The notes: a model not told the origin generated them from the sequence alone. 64,000 bases of DNA from Candidatus Hydrothermarchaeum profundi (GCA_002011125.2 MTMF02000009.1:1084989-1148988), one strand, 5' to 3'. Counted from the stretch's first letter, positions 1-9,154 are shown. Made by a program: numbers and translations.

Positions 1-1
1 T

Positions 2-235
2 AAACCAGGTCAAACGTTGCTATCCTTAGCAACCTCTTATCCTGGCACAGAGCTTTATGACGGGAAACATATAGATGTTCATCCCAGTTGGGTATCAAAA
101 TTTCATGGTCATGGTTTAGGAGCTAAATTATATTTACCGGAAACTCTTAGTAAAAGGGATTACATAAGGCTTGCAGACTATATGTACAGGGAAGTAAAGA
201 GAATAAATAGGCTTTCAAGTACCCAAGGTATCTAA
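2..235 (+). CDS. C-terminal fragment of an unknown protein, cut by the left edge
   Basis: The reading frame is open from the first complete codon of the window (AAA, Lys) to a TAA stop, so this is the last 77 residues of a longer protein whose start lies outside. The visible part is hydrophilic, with a Gly/His-rich stretch (FHGHGLGAKLYLP) and a basic C-terminal helix (YMYREVKRINRL). No signal peptide, membrane segment or recognisable catalytic motif is visible. I do not recognise the family. The TTG at 17 could be called as a start but is much more likely internal. It converges on the surface-protein gene that ends at 299, with about 60 bp between them. Confidence 0.55.
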   Translation, partial: KPGQTLLSLATSYPGTELYDGKHIDVHPSWVSKFHGHGLGAKLYLPETLSKRDYIRLADYMYREVKRINRLSSTQGI

Positions 236-298
236 ATCTGCAGTGCACTTTGCATCAGAGATGTCGCAGTCTATTCTAAAATTTTAATGTCCTTATTC

Positions 299-3200
299 TT
301 ATGAGAGTTCCTTTATCTTTTCCTCGATTTTTCGTAGCTTTTCCTGGTTTTTCTTTCTTAATTCAGTATAGGTCTTTCTTGATATCATGCCACTGCTATG
401 TTGCTTCTTTAGGGTTTCTAACAGCTTCTTTATTCTCTCCTTTTCCCTTCTAAGTTCTATAAGCTCATCAGACATTTTTGGCGGGACATTCTGTGGTATA
501 GTTGTAGAGGGCTTAGATTTTTTAGCAGGCTTCTGTTCAACTTTTCTAGGAGGACCTATCCGCATAGCAGTTTTCTCCGCAAAACTTTCAAATTTCTTGT
601 ACCACTTCATGCCGAAGTATACAACGAGACCTATTGTGAGGATAAAGAAAAACGCAGTAATGCCAATCCACATGTATGGAGTCTCGGGAGTAGGAGTAGG
701 CGTCTCTGTAGGAACAACTTTGACTACTTCTACAGGAGTAGCTTTATCGAGAATACTGTTAACCTGATCTATATATTTTAAGCATCTCTCTATAGATTCT
801 AGTACTTTGGGATACTCGCCATTTTTCAGATACTCCTCCGCATTGAAAATTTCATTCGCAGCTTTATCTAGTAAATCTAAGGAGTTAGAAACATTTTTTC
901 CCTCGCTTATTGCTTTGAATACTCTCCTCTCAACTGTTCTTAATCTTTCATTGGCAGCATCTATTTCAAATTCAAAAAGTTCCTGCTTTGAGTCAAAAAT
1001 ACGCAGAATAATATCCTTTTCATCTGTTGCTTCAGTTGAAACAACTTTAACGGTTAAAATTCTAGGACCTGGAGAAGCGTTTTGGGGAACCTTAATCTCT
1101 ATAAGGACATCAAATATATCTGCAGGAAGAAGTTCCGATGTTTGGTATTTTATCATCTCATACCAATCTTCAGGGATTCCGGTAAGACTAGCCTCAACCG
1201 AATGTAGGGTTTCAGTTCCAGAATTATTCACAGTGGCAACAAGATATACCCAGCCCCCTCTCTCTAATAAGATCTCTTCAGGATGAATATCTTCAATCTT
1301 GATTTCTGTTTTTTTGAGTATCTCCTCCTCTTCAGTAACTCCTCCACCACCGCCACCACCTATTATGGGTGGAGGCAATACTTCAGCAGCGCCTCCACTA
1401 ACAATCAAAGGGATCTCGGCAACGGCAGGTGGCTTCTCAGGGTCGTATATTACTGTTCCCCGTAGCGTATATTCCCCGGGATCTAACTCTACATTGGTGA
1501 AATTCCTCTCGAATCTAAGCTCTACTCCGGGTGGAGGATTTTTAACCGTCTCCGTATAACTATAAGACGTGCCTACGATTGTATAAGTAAGAGGCAGATC
1601 CTGGATATTCGGGTCTCCAAAATAAGTAAGCAAAATAGTGAAATCTGCATTATCTCCTTTATTTATTTCTATTTTACTCTCAGCAAACCTAATATCCGTT
1701 ACACCATATTTTATTCTGAATACTTCGATATCCCACGCCCTCATAGTACCTACCTTAACCTCAAGAAAAGCCAAATAAGAGTCGACTGCAGTATTACTCG
1801 GATTAAGGTCCTCGGTATACCTATATAAGCCGTCACTAACTTTTGTCATATTTCCGATCTCAAGCCTCCTCCACACATCATAGGTAGAATTCCTGATAAC
1901 TAAGGTTAAAGAATCAGGCTCAACTCCTAGACCCGTACCCGCGTCTAGTACTTGAACAGTTATTTCCATGGTTACATTTTCGGTTGTGCTTAGATAATAG
2001 GTAGGTTGTACTCCTATCTTCACAAACAAGCTTTGATATACATCGAAGAGCACTATCTCCTCAGCTTGGGACGCTCCATACCTTGCGGTACCTTCCAGTC
2101 TATATGTTCCCGGAGTCGCGTTAATATCTAATGGGATATCTGCTATCTTAGAGGGGCTAACTACATCTGTGAAGGTTGCATTATAGATTATGTTTCCATC
2201 AGGGTCTTTTAGGAGTAAAGAAACGTTAGCTCCATCTAGATATTGTCCATCAGCATTTTTTATCTCTCCCTTTACCGATACTGTATCGCCCGCCCTATAC
2301 GGTCCCCCAGGATATAAATCGAATTGCAATGCTCCGCCTTCTAATACTGTAAATGTATCTATCACAGTACTTGAAATCGGTCCATAATATGCGGTCGCTG
2401 TAACAATATATGTACCCGAAGTTGCATTATTAGGTAAGGTATACTCAGACTTATATGCTGGTCCAGGGATCAAAGTTGAATTTTCTTCGTATAAGATAGT
2501 GTTATCTAGTGATACTGTAACTGTGAGATAGTCAACCTGGAAGAGTTGATTGTCCTTAAGGACCGTGCTAAGTATCGTTACGTTTTCGCCTGGATAGTAT
2601 AAATCTCCTGCACTTGTATCAACCGATAAACTACCGACGAAAAATACCCCAGAATCATAAGCAAAGACATTCTGCCCAATATCTGTATAATTGACATCTA
2701 CACTCCAGTAATAGAATCCTTCTACGCCTGTAAACTTGAAGCTTGTTGAACTAATACCCTCTGAGGATGTAACTAAATATTTCGGCCAGCTTCCATCTAA
2801 CCCAAAGTGATTACCGCTTTCATTGTTTAGTAGAATATCAACGATTGCAGTCGCAGCCTCTATTGGTTCTCCTATAAGATCAGTTACATTGACTTGCATA
2901 CTGCCCGAGTCATCTGGTTCAAAAATAGTTGAGCTAGTGAGTACAGTGAGTCTGAGTTTTGCGAACACACTAAAGTTTTTTGCATCGGATTCTCCCCATC
3001 CTCCAGCAGAGTCTTGTGAGTATACTACTATAGTATAATTTCCTCTGAGTAGAGTATCCTGATAATTCGCAGTCCAATTTGAAGAGTTTTCAGGATCATT
3101 ATAAAGATCTATTTGGTGAATATTACCGAAAGAGTCTGTTATATTAGCTTTAACCCATTCGATTCCTTTGCCAATCCTATCCGTCAAGTTTGCTTTTATA

Positions 3201-6190
3201 GTAACTGAGCCATTTTGCTCTATAAGCTGTGGTGAGACTTCAAAATCAATTAAAGGTCCTAGTTCTACTCGTAGATATACCGAAATATTTTGTGAAGTAG
3301 GGATAGATCCTGCGTCAATAGCGTCTACAGTAAACACAGCTACATAAGTGTTCCCAGCGTTAGCGTCCTGGGTGTCAAATTGGATATTGAAAAGATGTGT
3401 TGAGCTGTTTTCGACTATAAAAGTTGTTTCATTAGGAAAGAGATATGCGCTTCCATTTCCAGATGAAGTAATGCTGAAGTTTATAGGTACATTTCCCGTG
3501 TTATTTATTTCCACTTCGCAGTTAAATATCTCTCCAGTTTTATTTGGCGGCGCGGCGTCTTCGCATATTTCGCGACTCAGCGTCCATGTTCTCGATTCAG
3601 GTACTTCCACACTAAGAATTATTGTATCTCTGCCATCTTCACTTGTATCGCTCGAATTGACTTCTACAATACCACTATAGTTTCCAGGAGGATATCCTTC
3701 TGGGATTGTAACATTTATCTCTACAGACTCAGAGGCTGCTGGATTTATCGATGCGAAATAATCAGGGTAAAGGGTTACATTGAATTCACTGCATACTACT
3801 CCAGAGCCACAGGAGGCATATACCTCTTCTACCTTGTAGTTTCCAATAGATTCTACTGTAAATGTTCCTACAGAACCTGAAGTGCCTTCCTGAATACTCG
3901 AGTATAGAAGGTCCTGTACTATATTTATTACGGGATTTTGAAGTACTTCCACTGTTAATGTATCTTGAGAATAACTTTCATTTCCATCGAAATTCATCCA
4001 CTCAGCTGTAGCATTTATGGTATAATTGCCGGGTGAGGTAGCAGCAGGTGCGGTTACCCTAATATCCTTGATACAAGGACTACTGCCCGGAAAAAGATCA
4101 GGGCAGTTAATTTTATTATCACTATAATTAGTACTCCATCCAGCTGAGCTGAATGAGATAGTAATATTGACTGAGGTAGCTGAACCCAGACCAGTATTTG
4201 TTACATTTACTTGGATGTCGAAGCTTTGATTATCGTTCTGAGTTATCCCATCAATATATGTGGTATTTGTGACAATACTCGTTTCGAGAGTAGTATTCTC
4301 AGCTTGATAGGTAGTGAAATTAACGGTTGAAGTGCCCGTATTGTTGCTTTTAGTAAGATTACAAGTTAAGTTCCATACTCCAACTTCGCTAGGAGATGAA
4401 TAGTTTATATAATATACTCCATTGTCGCTGTCAAACGATATATTATCTACTTCTGTCACCTTCGTGTATTCGGATGAATTATAATACTCGCAATACAAAT
4501 TTCCAAAAATTTTTGTGTCATTTCTATAGTTTTGAACTGTTACATTAGCCCTGAAAGTTGTTTGATTAACTAGGCCCACGTTATACGTCGGAGGCCAAAA
4601 GATAATTTCAATATTAAAAGTCTTAGAAAGATAAAAAGTGGTAGTAGTAGTGTTTAGCACTTGCCCATTGCTATTATAGACATACGCGGTTATTGTCCAA
4701 TTTCCTTCTACACTATCGGCCTGAAATGTATAAGTGTTAGAATAAACATTATCATTTGGAAGTTGGTCTCCGTGGGTTCCATCGTCATATAAAACTAAGG
4801 TTATATCATCGTTTGGGTTAGTAGTTCCCATATCTAACGTGGCATTTACAGAAGAGGTCTGGTTAAAATTATCCTCTGTGATATTCACAGTGATCAACGC
4901 AGTCTCATTTCTATTATAATATGGATAATCGGTTTTTACTTCAACACTTGCAGACCAGCTCTCAAGATTTCCCTGAGTTATTATGATGTTGTTTATTAGT
5001 CTATTTCTAAGTTCTAAAATAGGTTCATGGGATTCGATATCGTTAAAGTATATTACCGCTGTATCAGATATAGTATCTCCTTTTGAAAGGCTTTTTGACG
5101 AGAGATATATTCCAATTCTCGTATTGGAATCTTTGTTAGCGTAGTAATCCCCTCCGCTTTTATTTAAATTAATAACACCTATCCCTAAACCATTATCGAA
5201 AATTGAATAATAAGAATAGGGTTCGGTAGTAGTTCCCTGGATTTTATCAGGAGTTGGCGTGCCTATAGTAGACCTCCCTGTATCTAGAGCAAGAGCTGTA
5301 GTGTATGATCCTGATCCTCGAGAAATAGAATCGTTAGCCGTGAATCGCTGTTCGATTTTTATCCATTGATTATCCTCATAAAACACATATCTTTTTGTCA
5401 TGTTTCCTTTATTCGTATATTGTGGAGTAGTTTCCCCACTTGACCCCCATAATATTTCATCTCCTTCTTGTTCGATTATTTTCCTAATAGGGCCATCAGA
5501 TATAACCCTGAAGTTTTTCCTGAAATCATACTCATAATACTCGCCTGAAACACTACTATAGTAACGTATGTATTCTATTGGTAATTGGCTAGTAGGAGCA
5601 TTGAAGATAATCTCTCCGGTATCTCTTAATTTTGCAAAATACATACCAGCGGTCCTATTGAGATGGTTATAGGTATCTACTTTTATCTCTAACTTTGAGG
5701 TATTAACCCAGAACTCTTCCCCACTCTTGTTCACAAACGATAGTTCAGTGGTGTAGTTAGGAGGAGACTTTCCGTTTTCTATTGTATCAAAATAAATATA
5801 ATAATAATAGAGGGTGTTCTCAGTTCTGTTCCCTGACAAGAGCCAAACTACTTCACCTATAGCGTTTCCATTTGCATCATAGTTGGAATACTCATCAAAT
5901 TGACTTAGTATCCCCTCATTTAAGGAACCGCTGTCTTTAATAGACCCATTATCGTAATATTCTATTACTCTAATGGAATTATTATCAAAGGTTCCATTTA
6001 TTCCAAGAGATGAGAAATTTATAGGGTACTCTACAGGCCAATTAGTTCGGTTGTATGTTGATGTATTTACGATTATTCCAACCCGATAATGCCAACTCGA
6101 GTTCCACCATTCAAAGTTAGTGGCAGAGACATTTTCTAGGTTTAAAAATAAAATTACAGCAACAACTAATAATAGAGCTTTTTTGCTCAT
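299..6190 (-). CDS. Membrane-anchored giant surface protein with Ig-like domains and cytoplasmic coiled coil (1963 aa)
   Basis: Predicted type I surface protein. Residues 1-23 form a signal peptide (lysines, a Leu/Val/Ile core, then NVSA). Residues about 30-420 look like a beta-sandwich beginning with a NSSWHYRV motif, like DUF2341-type starts. Residues about 430-1600 are a series of Ig-like, CARDB-like or NEW-like beta domains dense in N-x-S/T sequons. Around residue 1610 there is a hinge of prolines followed by seven glycines and an acidic run. Next come another beta domain, a helical hairpin (about 1745-1810), a Thr/Pro spacer and one membrane span (about 1835-1857, MWIGITAFFFIL). After the span is a basic cytoplasmic tail ending in a charged coiled coil (LRREKERIKKLLETLKKQ). 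The plan parallels the giant protein at 9357 but ends in a coiled coil, not an ATPase. The ATG start is supported by AGGAG about 8 nt upstream. Ligand and function are unknown. Confidence 0.85.
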   Translation of the reverse strand: MSKKALLLVVAVILFLNLENVSATNFEWWNSSWHYRVGIIVNTSTYNRTNWPVEYPINFSSLGINGTFDNNSIRVIEYYDNGSIKDSGSLNEGILSQFDEYSNYDANGNAIGEVVWLLSGNRTENTLYYYYIYFDTIENGKSPPNYTTELSFVNKSGEEFWVNTSKLEIKVDTYNHLNRTAGMYFAKLRDTGEIIFNAPTSQLPIEYIRYYSSVSGEYYEYDFRKNFRVISDGPIRKIIEQEGDEILWGSSGETTPQYTNKGNMTKRYVFYEDNQWIKIEQRFTANDSISRGSGSYTTALALDTGRSTIGTPTPDKIQGTTTEPYSYYSIFDNGLGIGVINLNKSGGDYYANKDSNTRIGIYLSSKSLSKGDTISDTAVIYFNDIESHEPILELRNRLINNIIITQGNLESWSASVEVKTDYPYYNRNETALITVNITEDNFNQTSSVNATLDMGTTNPNDDITLVLYDDGTHGDQLPNDNVYSNTYTFQADSVEGNWTITAYVYNSNGQVLNTTTTTFYLSKTFNIEIIFWPPTYNVGLVNQTTFRANVTVQNYRNDTKIFGNLYCEYYNSSEYTKVTEVDNISFDSDNGVYYINYSSPSEVGVWNLTCNLTKSNNTGTSTVNFTTYQAENTTLETSIVTNTTYIDGITQNDNQSFDIQVNVTNTGLGSATSVNITISFSSAGWSTNYSDNKINCPDLFPGSSPCIKDIRVTAPAATSPGNYTINATAEWMNFDGNESYSQDTLTVEVLQNPVINIVQDLLYSSIQEGTSGSVGTFTVESIGNYKVEEVYASCGSGVVCSEFNVTLYPDYFASINPAASESVEINVTIPEGYPPGNYSGIVEVNSSDTSEDGRDTIILSVEVPESRTWTLSREICEDAAPPNKTGEIFNCEVEINNTGNVPINFSITSSGNGSAYLFPNETTFIVENSSTHLFNIQFDTQDANAGNTYVAVFTVDAIDAGSIPTSQNISVYLRVELGPLIDFEVSPQLIEQNGSVTIKANLTDRIGKGIEWVKANITDSFGNIHQIDLYNDPENSSNWTANYQDTLLRGNYTIVVYSQDSAGGWGESDAKNFSVFAKLRLTVLTSSTIFEPDDSGSMQVNVTDLIGEPIEAATAIVDILLNNESGNHFGLDGSWPKYLVTSSEGISSTSFKFTGVEGFYYWSVDVNYTDIGQNVFAYDSGVFFVGSLSVDTSAGDLYYPGENVTILSTVLKDNQLFQVDYLTVTVSLDNTILYEENSTLIPGPAYKSEYTLPNNATSGTYIVTATAYYGPISSTVIDTFTVLEGGALQFDLYPGGPYRAGDTVSVKGEIKNADGQYLDGANVSLLLKDPDGNIIYNATFTDVVSPSKIADIPLDINATPGTYRLEGTARYGASQAEEIVLFDVYQSLFVKIGVQPTYYLSTTENVTMEITVQVLDAGTGLGVEPDSLTLVIRNSTYDVWRRLEIGNMTKVSDGLYRYTEDLNPSNTAVDSYLAFLEVKVGTMRAWDIEVFRIKYGVTDIRFAESKIEINKGDNADFTILLTYFGDPNIQDLPLTYTIVGTSYSYTETVKNPPPGVELRFERNFTNVELDPGEYTLRGTVIYDPEKPPAVAEIPLIVSGGAAEVLPPPIIGGGGGGGVTEEEEILKKTEIKIEDIHPEEILLERGGWVYLVATVNNSGTETLHSVEASLTGIPEDWYEMIKYQTSELLPADIFDVLIEIKVPQNASPGPRILTVKVVSTEATDEKDIILRIFDSKQELFEFEIDAANERLRTVERRVFKAISEGKNVSNSLDLLDKAANEIFNAEEYLKNGEYPKVLESIERCLKYIDQVNSILDKATPVEVVKVVPTETPTPTPETPYMWIGITAFFFILTIGLVVYFGMKWYKKFESFAEKTAMRIGPPRKVEQKPAKKSKPSTTIPQNVPPKMSDELIELRREKERIKKLLETLKKQHSSGMISRKTYTELRKKNQEKLRKIEEKIKELS

Positions 6191-6283
6191 TTCTTTTCTC
6201 CTGAATTAATATATGTTGAGATATTATTATATGTTGAGCATATAAAGTAAATACACGTATATACTTAGAATTTCTACAACCTT
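6191..6283 (-). promoter_or_regulatory. Upstream region of the surface protein with repeated GTTGAG elements and a TATACGT motif
   Basis: This short intergenic stretch holds two direct copies of ATATGTTGAG (6211-6220 and 6229-6238, 18 bp apart) and the 12-mer ACGTATATACTT (6255-6266). The reverse complement of that 12-mer, AAGTATATACGT, is found again at 7305-7316 between two other genes. On the minus strand the region contains ACTTTATATGC (6238-6248), a plausible TATA box. The sites are seen directly. Their role as operators is inferred from position and recurrence. Confidence 0.4.
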
Positions 6284-7294
6284 TTATTCTAAAATAATAA
6301 GAGTCACAATGCTTATGTTACGTTTAATATATTCAAATATCTCTCTTACATCGCTTATCAATTCTTTGATCGTGTGTTCTTCTGGTTTAACGACAATTTC
6401 TTTAACCTTTGCTACCCTTGTGAGAGCCTGTCTTTCTATTGGGGGGTTCTCCCCATAATTGGTAATTTCTCTTTCAGTTACATATAACTCCTTCATGGCA
6501 TCTTCTATTTCATCTAGAGTTTCTAGGGCTTTTTCTCTATTCTTAGTCCGCCATGCTTCAATTGATGCTCTGTGACACTCTAGTGCCTTTTCAAAGAAAT
6601 AAGCTATTTTTTCGTTATTTTTAGTATAATGAAAATCAATATTCGAGGAGAGTTTAGCCATATCCCTGAGATTCTCTACAAATAGAGTATAATATACAGG
6701 GTCTTTAGATTTAAGTTGCATGTCAGAAGACGCCTTTACGCTACTAGACGCTGCAATTAAATTTCTAACAAGAGTATAATACAGCTTATCGGTTTCTTGT
6801 ATTCTTTTTATAGTTTCCAGTTCAGAAGCATTATTCTCTTTATAGGCCGTTTTTAAGGATTTCAAATGGTTAGTAACTATTAACGAAAATCTACCTAATA
6901 TTTTCTTCAAAGGCATCGCTGTTCCGCCAAAATATTCTATAACAACTTTTTTTCCACTTGCTTCTGTGATCTCAAGTCCAGAGAGATTGCGTATTGTGTT
7001 ATATATCGTATCCATAATTTCTGGATCTATATTCCTATCCGAAGGTACTATTCTAATTATCTCGGCTCCATTTATATAGTGGTCAATAATACTCTTATCT
7101 AGGTGTCTACACCGGGTAATATCTACCTGAAGTCTCTTCGTCTTGGTAATTTTAGGCCTTAAAATCAGTTCTCCCGTCTGGAGTTCCTCTACTTCCACGA
7201 CCTTTCCTTTAGAAAGTTGGGCTTTCTCTACCCAAGGTTTAGGTAAGGATACTACCAGACTGGAATCCCCCATTTTTATGATCTTGCGTTCCAC
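6284..7294 (-). CDS. AbrB-type DNA-binding domain fused to PhoU-like domain
   Basis: Archaeal PhoU-family regulator. Residues 1-48 form a SpoVT/AbrB swapped-hairpin DNA-binding domain (KMGDSSLVVSLPKPWVEKAQL followed by GKVVEVEEL). Residues about 110-290 are alpha-helical with the spacing of the PhoU three-helix bundles. Family knowledge links such proteins to control of phosphate uptake, but no pst transporter genes lie nearby, so the target here is open. The start is GTG, because the AbrB domain needs the residues before the first internal ATG (codon 8). A TATA-like TTTATATA lies about 25-30 nt upstream on the minus strand, consistent with a leaderless transcript. Its promoter is shared back to back with the winged-helix gene at 7372, and similar motifs occur upstream of the adjacent surface gene, so it may regulate this block. 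Confidence 0.85.
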   Translation of the reverse strand: MERKIIKMGDSSLVVSLPKPWVEKAQLSKGKVVEVEELQTGELILRPKITKTKRLQVDITRCRHLDKSIIDHYINGAEIIRIVPSDRNIDPEIMDTIYNTIRNLSGLEITEASGKKVVIEYFGGTAMPLKKILGRFSLIVTNHLKSLKTAYKENNASELETIKRIQETDKLYYTLVRNLIAASSSVKASSDMQLKSKDPVYYTLFVENLRDMAKLSSNIDFHYTKNNEKIAYFFEKALECHRASIEAWRTKNREKALETLDEIEDAMKELYVTEREITNYGENPPIERQALTRVAKVKEIVVKPEEHTIKELISDVREIFEYIKRNISIVTLIILE

Positions 7295-7371
7295 AAAAAA
7301 TTAAAAGTATATACGTATATATAAAGTATTTCCAATATACATATAAAAATAGAATATCTCAATATATTCAC
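7295..7371. promoter_or_regulatory. Divergent promoter with palindrome and an element repeated upstream of the giant gene
   Basis: This 77-bp region drives the AbrB-PhoU gene leftward and the winged-helix gene rightward. It holds the perfect palindrome ATATACGTATAT (7309-7320), a rightward TATA-like TATAAAAA (7343-7350) about 25 nt before the ATG at 7372, and CTCAATATAT (7358-7367). Positions 7325-7345 match 9110-9130 at 20 of 21 bases. The two regulators that flank it are natural candidates for binding it, which is inference. Confidence 0.55.
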
Positions 7372-7593
7372 ATGAAACTTTCCGAGGTAGATAAGAAAAT
7401 TTTAGATTTTTTAACGAGACATAATAACCATGGACTAGTTTCTACATATAAACTTGCAAAAGAAACAGGGATTTCATGGGCAACAGCGATTACACATTGT
7501 TACAAACTGAAGTCTTATGGATATATAGAGGGGAGGGCTGAAAAGCCTAAATATGGGGATAAGGATACAATGGTTTGGTGGATCCCTAAATAG
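7372..7593 (+). CDS. Small winged-helix DNA-binding protein
   Basis: A 73-residue single-domain winged helix-turn-helix protein. An initial helix (SEVDKKILDFLTRH) is followed by the helix-turn-helix (TYKLAKETGISWATAITHCYKLKSYG), then a two-strand wing with a lysine-rich turn ending in VWWIPK. Its length is typical for archaeal MarR-like or stand-alone wHTH regulators. There is no ligand domain. The ATG sits about 25 nt after a TATA-like box, so the mRNA is probably leaderless. Its stop is four bases from the end of the converging RAD55-like gene. The CTCAATATAT sequence immediately before the start could be an autoregulatory site. That is an inference from position. Confidence 0.75.
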   Translation: MKLSEVDKKILDFLTRHNNHGLVSTYKLAKETGISWATAITHCYKLKSYGYIEGRAEKPKYGDKDTMVWWIPK

Positions 7594-7597
7594 TTTT

Positions 7598-8353
7598 TTA
7601 TCTCAGTTTTCCCCCAGAGGCTAATGTAGTGTATAGTGGGGACCTGATCGAGAGCCCCTTGTCAGTTATATCATAAACTCTAATTTCTCTTGAATGAGGT
7701 ATCCATCTCATTTTGATAATCTGGATAGTATGAAGGTAATGGCTTAATTCTTCCGTATGATAACGGCTTAATAAAATTAGACCATCAGCTACGTATTCTG
7801 CGATACCATATTTTGTAGTTATACCATCTGGGGAAACTTCTGCAACTAATAGTGCGGTAGCACCTATCTCACTTATTATCCTCCGTAAGTTTAAAATTCG
7901 TGTCCGCCTTTCAAGCTCGCTCGTACAGACATCATTAAACTCGGTGATTGAATCAATTGCTATAATTTCTGCTTTGGAATTTTTGATAACTTTTGGCAAT
8001 TCTTCTAATGAACTCGAGTATAATCCTCCCGCACTTAAAATATCTGGGGAGAGGGTAGGTAAAGCGTCAGCAAGCTTAATGCTCGCAATTGTTAGGAGAT
8101 TTTTATCTATAAATTGTTTAAGATCCCATCCGAATCTAAAAGAATTGGTTATTATTGATTCCTCACTATCACTTGCACTTATGAATAAGCAGCGTCTACC
8201 CTCCGTTAGGTTAGCATGGATGAATTGTAGGGCACTTATCGTTTTTCCAGATCCTGCAGGCCCGGCTATCACTACCATTTGGCCAGGTAGAAAACCCCCC
8301 CCTAGCATGCTGTCTAAAACTTCATTACCCGTTGTTATCCTCTTCTCCCTCAT
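7598..8353 (-). CDS. RAD55/KaiC-like RecA-superfamily ATPase
   Basis: A single RecA-fold ATPase of the archaeal KaiC/RAD55 group (251 aa). The N-terminal RITTGNEVLDSMLGGGF is the usual lead-in. Walker A is GPAGSGKT (residues 31-38), Walker B is EIIAIDS (about 129-135), and a LLVAEVS strand follows. There is no second KaiC domain, so it is not a clock-type double KaiC. Relatives include ArlH-like and other signalling ATPases, but no archaellum genes are nearby. It overlaps the upstream transposase-derived gene by four bases (ATGA), which implies translational coupling. Its role in this surface-protein neighbourhood is unknown. Confidence 0.85.
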   Translation of the reverse strand: MREKRITTGNEVLDSMLGGGFLPGQMVVIAGPAGSGKTISALQFIHANLTEGRRCLFISASDSEESIITNSFRFGWDLKQFIDKNLLTIASIKLADALPTLSPDILSAGGLYSSSLEELPKVIKNSKAEIIAIDSITEFNDVCTSELERRTRILNLRRIISEIGATALLVAEVSPDGITTKYGIAEYVADGLILLSRYHTEELSHYLHTIQIIKMRWIPHSREIRVYDITDKGLSIRSPLYTTLASGGKLR

Positions 8354-8889
8354 ATTGACCTCGCTATTAACGGTTCAATCTGTGTTCCCATTATCGCCTT
8401 TGGAGTAAAACCTACAAGCTTAACTGCTTTTTTTATTACCTCTTCTATCTGTTTATTTGTTTTCTTTTTTGATAACCTCGTGCTTAAGATATTTCCGTTA
8501 GAGTCATAAATAGTTAAAAGATGCTTTTTTTCTCCGTTTACAACAGTTATAGATTCATTAATATACCACGTATCTGAATGGGGCCTTAGTGTATAGGAGT
8601 TTATAAAATAAGAAAATTTCCTCGCCCAATTGTGAACTGTAACATGCGATACGTCTATTCCACAGCTTTTAAGATATTTTGAGACATCTCTGTAGGTTTT
8701 TTTATAACGGTAGTGGAGGATAAGTCCAAAAGTTATTATTGTGTTTGGAAATCTCATTTTGGAAAAGTAGGTATCAGTTTTTGAGGTAAATTGTTTGCCA
8801 CAAGAGGTGCACATATACCTTTGGTAACCTTTTCTATCTAACCCATTCCTTTTTACTAAATTAGAGTGACATCGTGGACAGAAAACCAT
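8350..8889 (-). CDS. Degenerate transposase-derived zinc-ribbon/HTH protein, probably domesticated
   Basis: A 179-residue relative of IS6/IS240-type transposases. Residues 5-34 form a zinc ribbon (CPRC and CTSCG pairs around a basic loop). Residues about 45-95 resemble the helical DNA-binding part (THE HTH end is VSHVTVHNWARKF). The rest matches the start of the DDE nuclease: TWYINES where active enzymes have a W-x-x-DE motif, then LLTIYDSNGN and a basic LSKKKTNKQ. The first catalytic Asp is replaced by Asn, the position of the second (normally TD) reads IMGT, and the protein stops before the catalytic Glu. It therefore should not transpose. Its ATGA overlap with the RAD55 gene and intact frame argue for a retained DNA-binding role, although a recent truncation is possible. 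Confidence 0.6.
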   Translation of the reverse strand: MVFCPRCHSNLVKRNGLDRKGYQRYMCTSCGKQFTSKTDTYFSKMRFPNTIITFGLILHYRYKKTYRDVSKYLKSCGIDVSHVTVHNWARKFSYFINSYTLRPHSDTWYINESITVVNGEKKHLLTIYDSNGNILSTRLSKKKTNKQIEEVIKKAVKLVGFTPKAIMGTQIEPLIARSI

Positions 8890-8933
8890 TTACTCTCATT
8901 TTTAATTAAAGTTGAGCGTACTATTTAAGGCTT

Positions 8934-9092
8934 TTTGTTAAGTTGTAGCATGCTATATGATCGTGGATAGCAAGATTATTAGTAAAAATAACATTCTATA
9001 ATTTAACAAACTAATAAAAATTTCAATTGATAGTGGATTATTCAGTTCAGTTCCTTTAATTAATACTAAAAAACATATCATAACTTAACAAA
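8934..9092. repeat. 11-bp inverted repeat flanking 137 bp
   Basis: TTTGTTAAGTT at 8934-8944 and its exact complement AACTTAACAAA at 9082-9092 bracket an AT-rich non-coding stretch. They may be footprints of a small mobile element linked to the neighbouring transposase-like gene, or regulatory half-sites. No target-site duplication is evident, and chance is possible in such AT-rich DNA. Confidence 0.3.
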
Positions 9093-9100
9093 TATATATC

Positions 9101-9130
9101 CATATATATAGTATTTCCCATATACATATA
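9101..9130 (+). promoter_or_regulatory. Probable promoter/operator of the giant-protein operon
   Basis: A TATA-like CATATATATA (9101-9110) is followed by a 21-bp stretch (9110-9130) starting AGTATTTCC and ending ATACATATA. That stretch matches the divergent promoter at 7325-7345 at 20 of 21 bases. The nearest start codons are ATG 9155 (small ORF) and ATG 9357 (giant gene). The upstream 8890-9100 stretch is otherwise AT-rich without a convincing gene. Promoter activity is inferred. Confidence 0.5.
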
Positions 9131-9154
9131 GATTTTCATAAGGAAAAAAATTAC

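Noticed and set aside
1340-1400. GGN/CCN-rich trinucleotide run, possible microsatellite
   Set aside because: It encodes the poly-glycine hinge of the surface protein in frame, so it needs no separate explanation.
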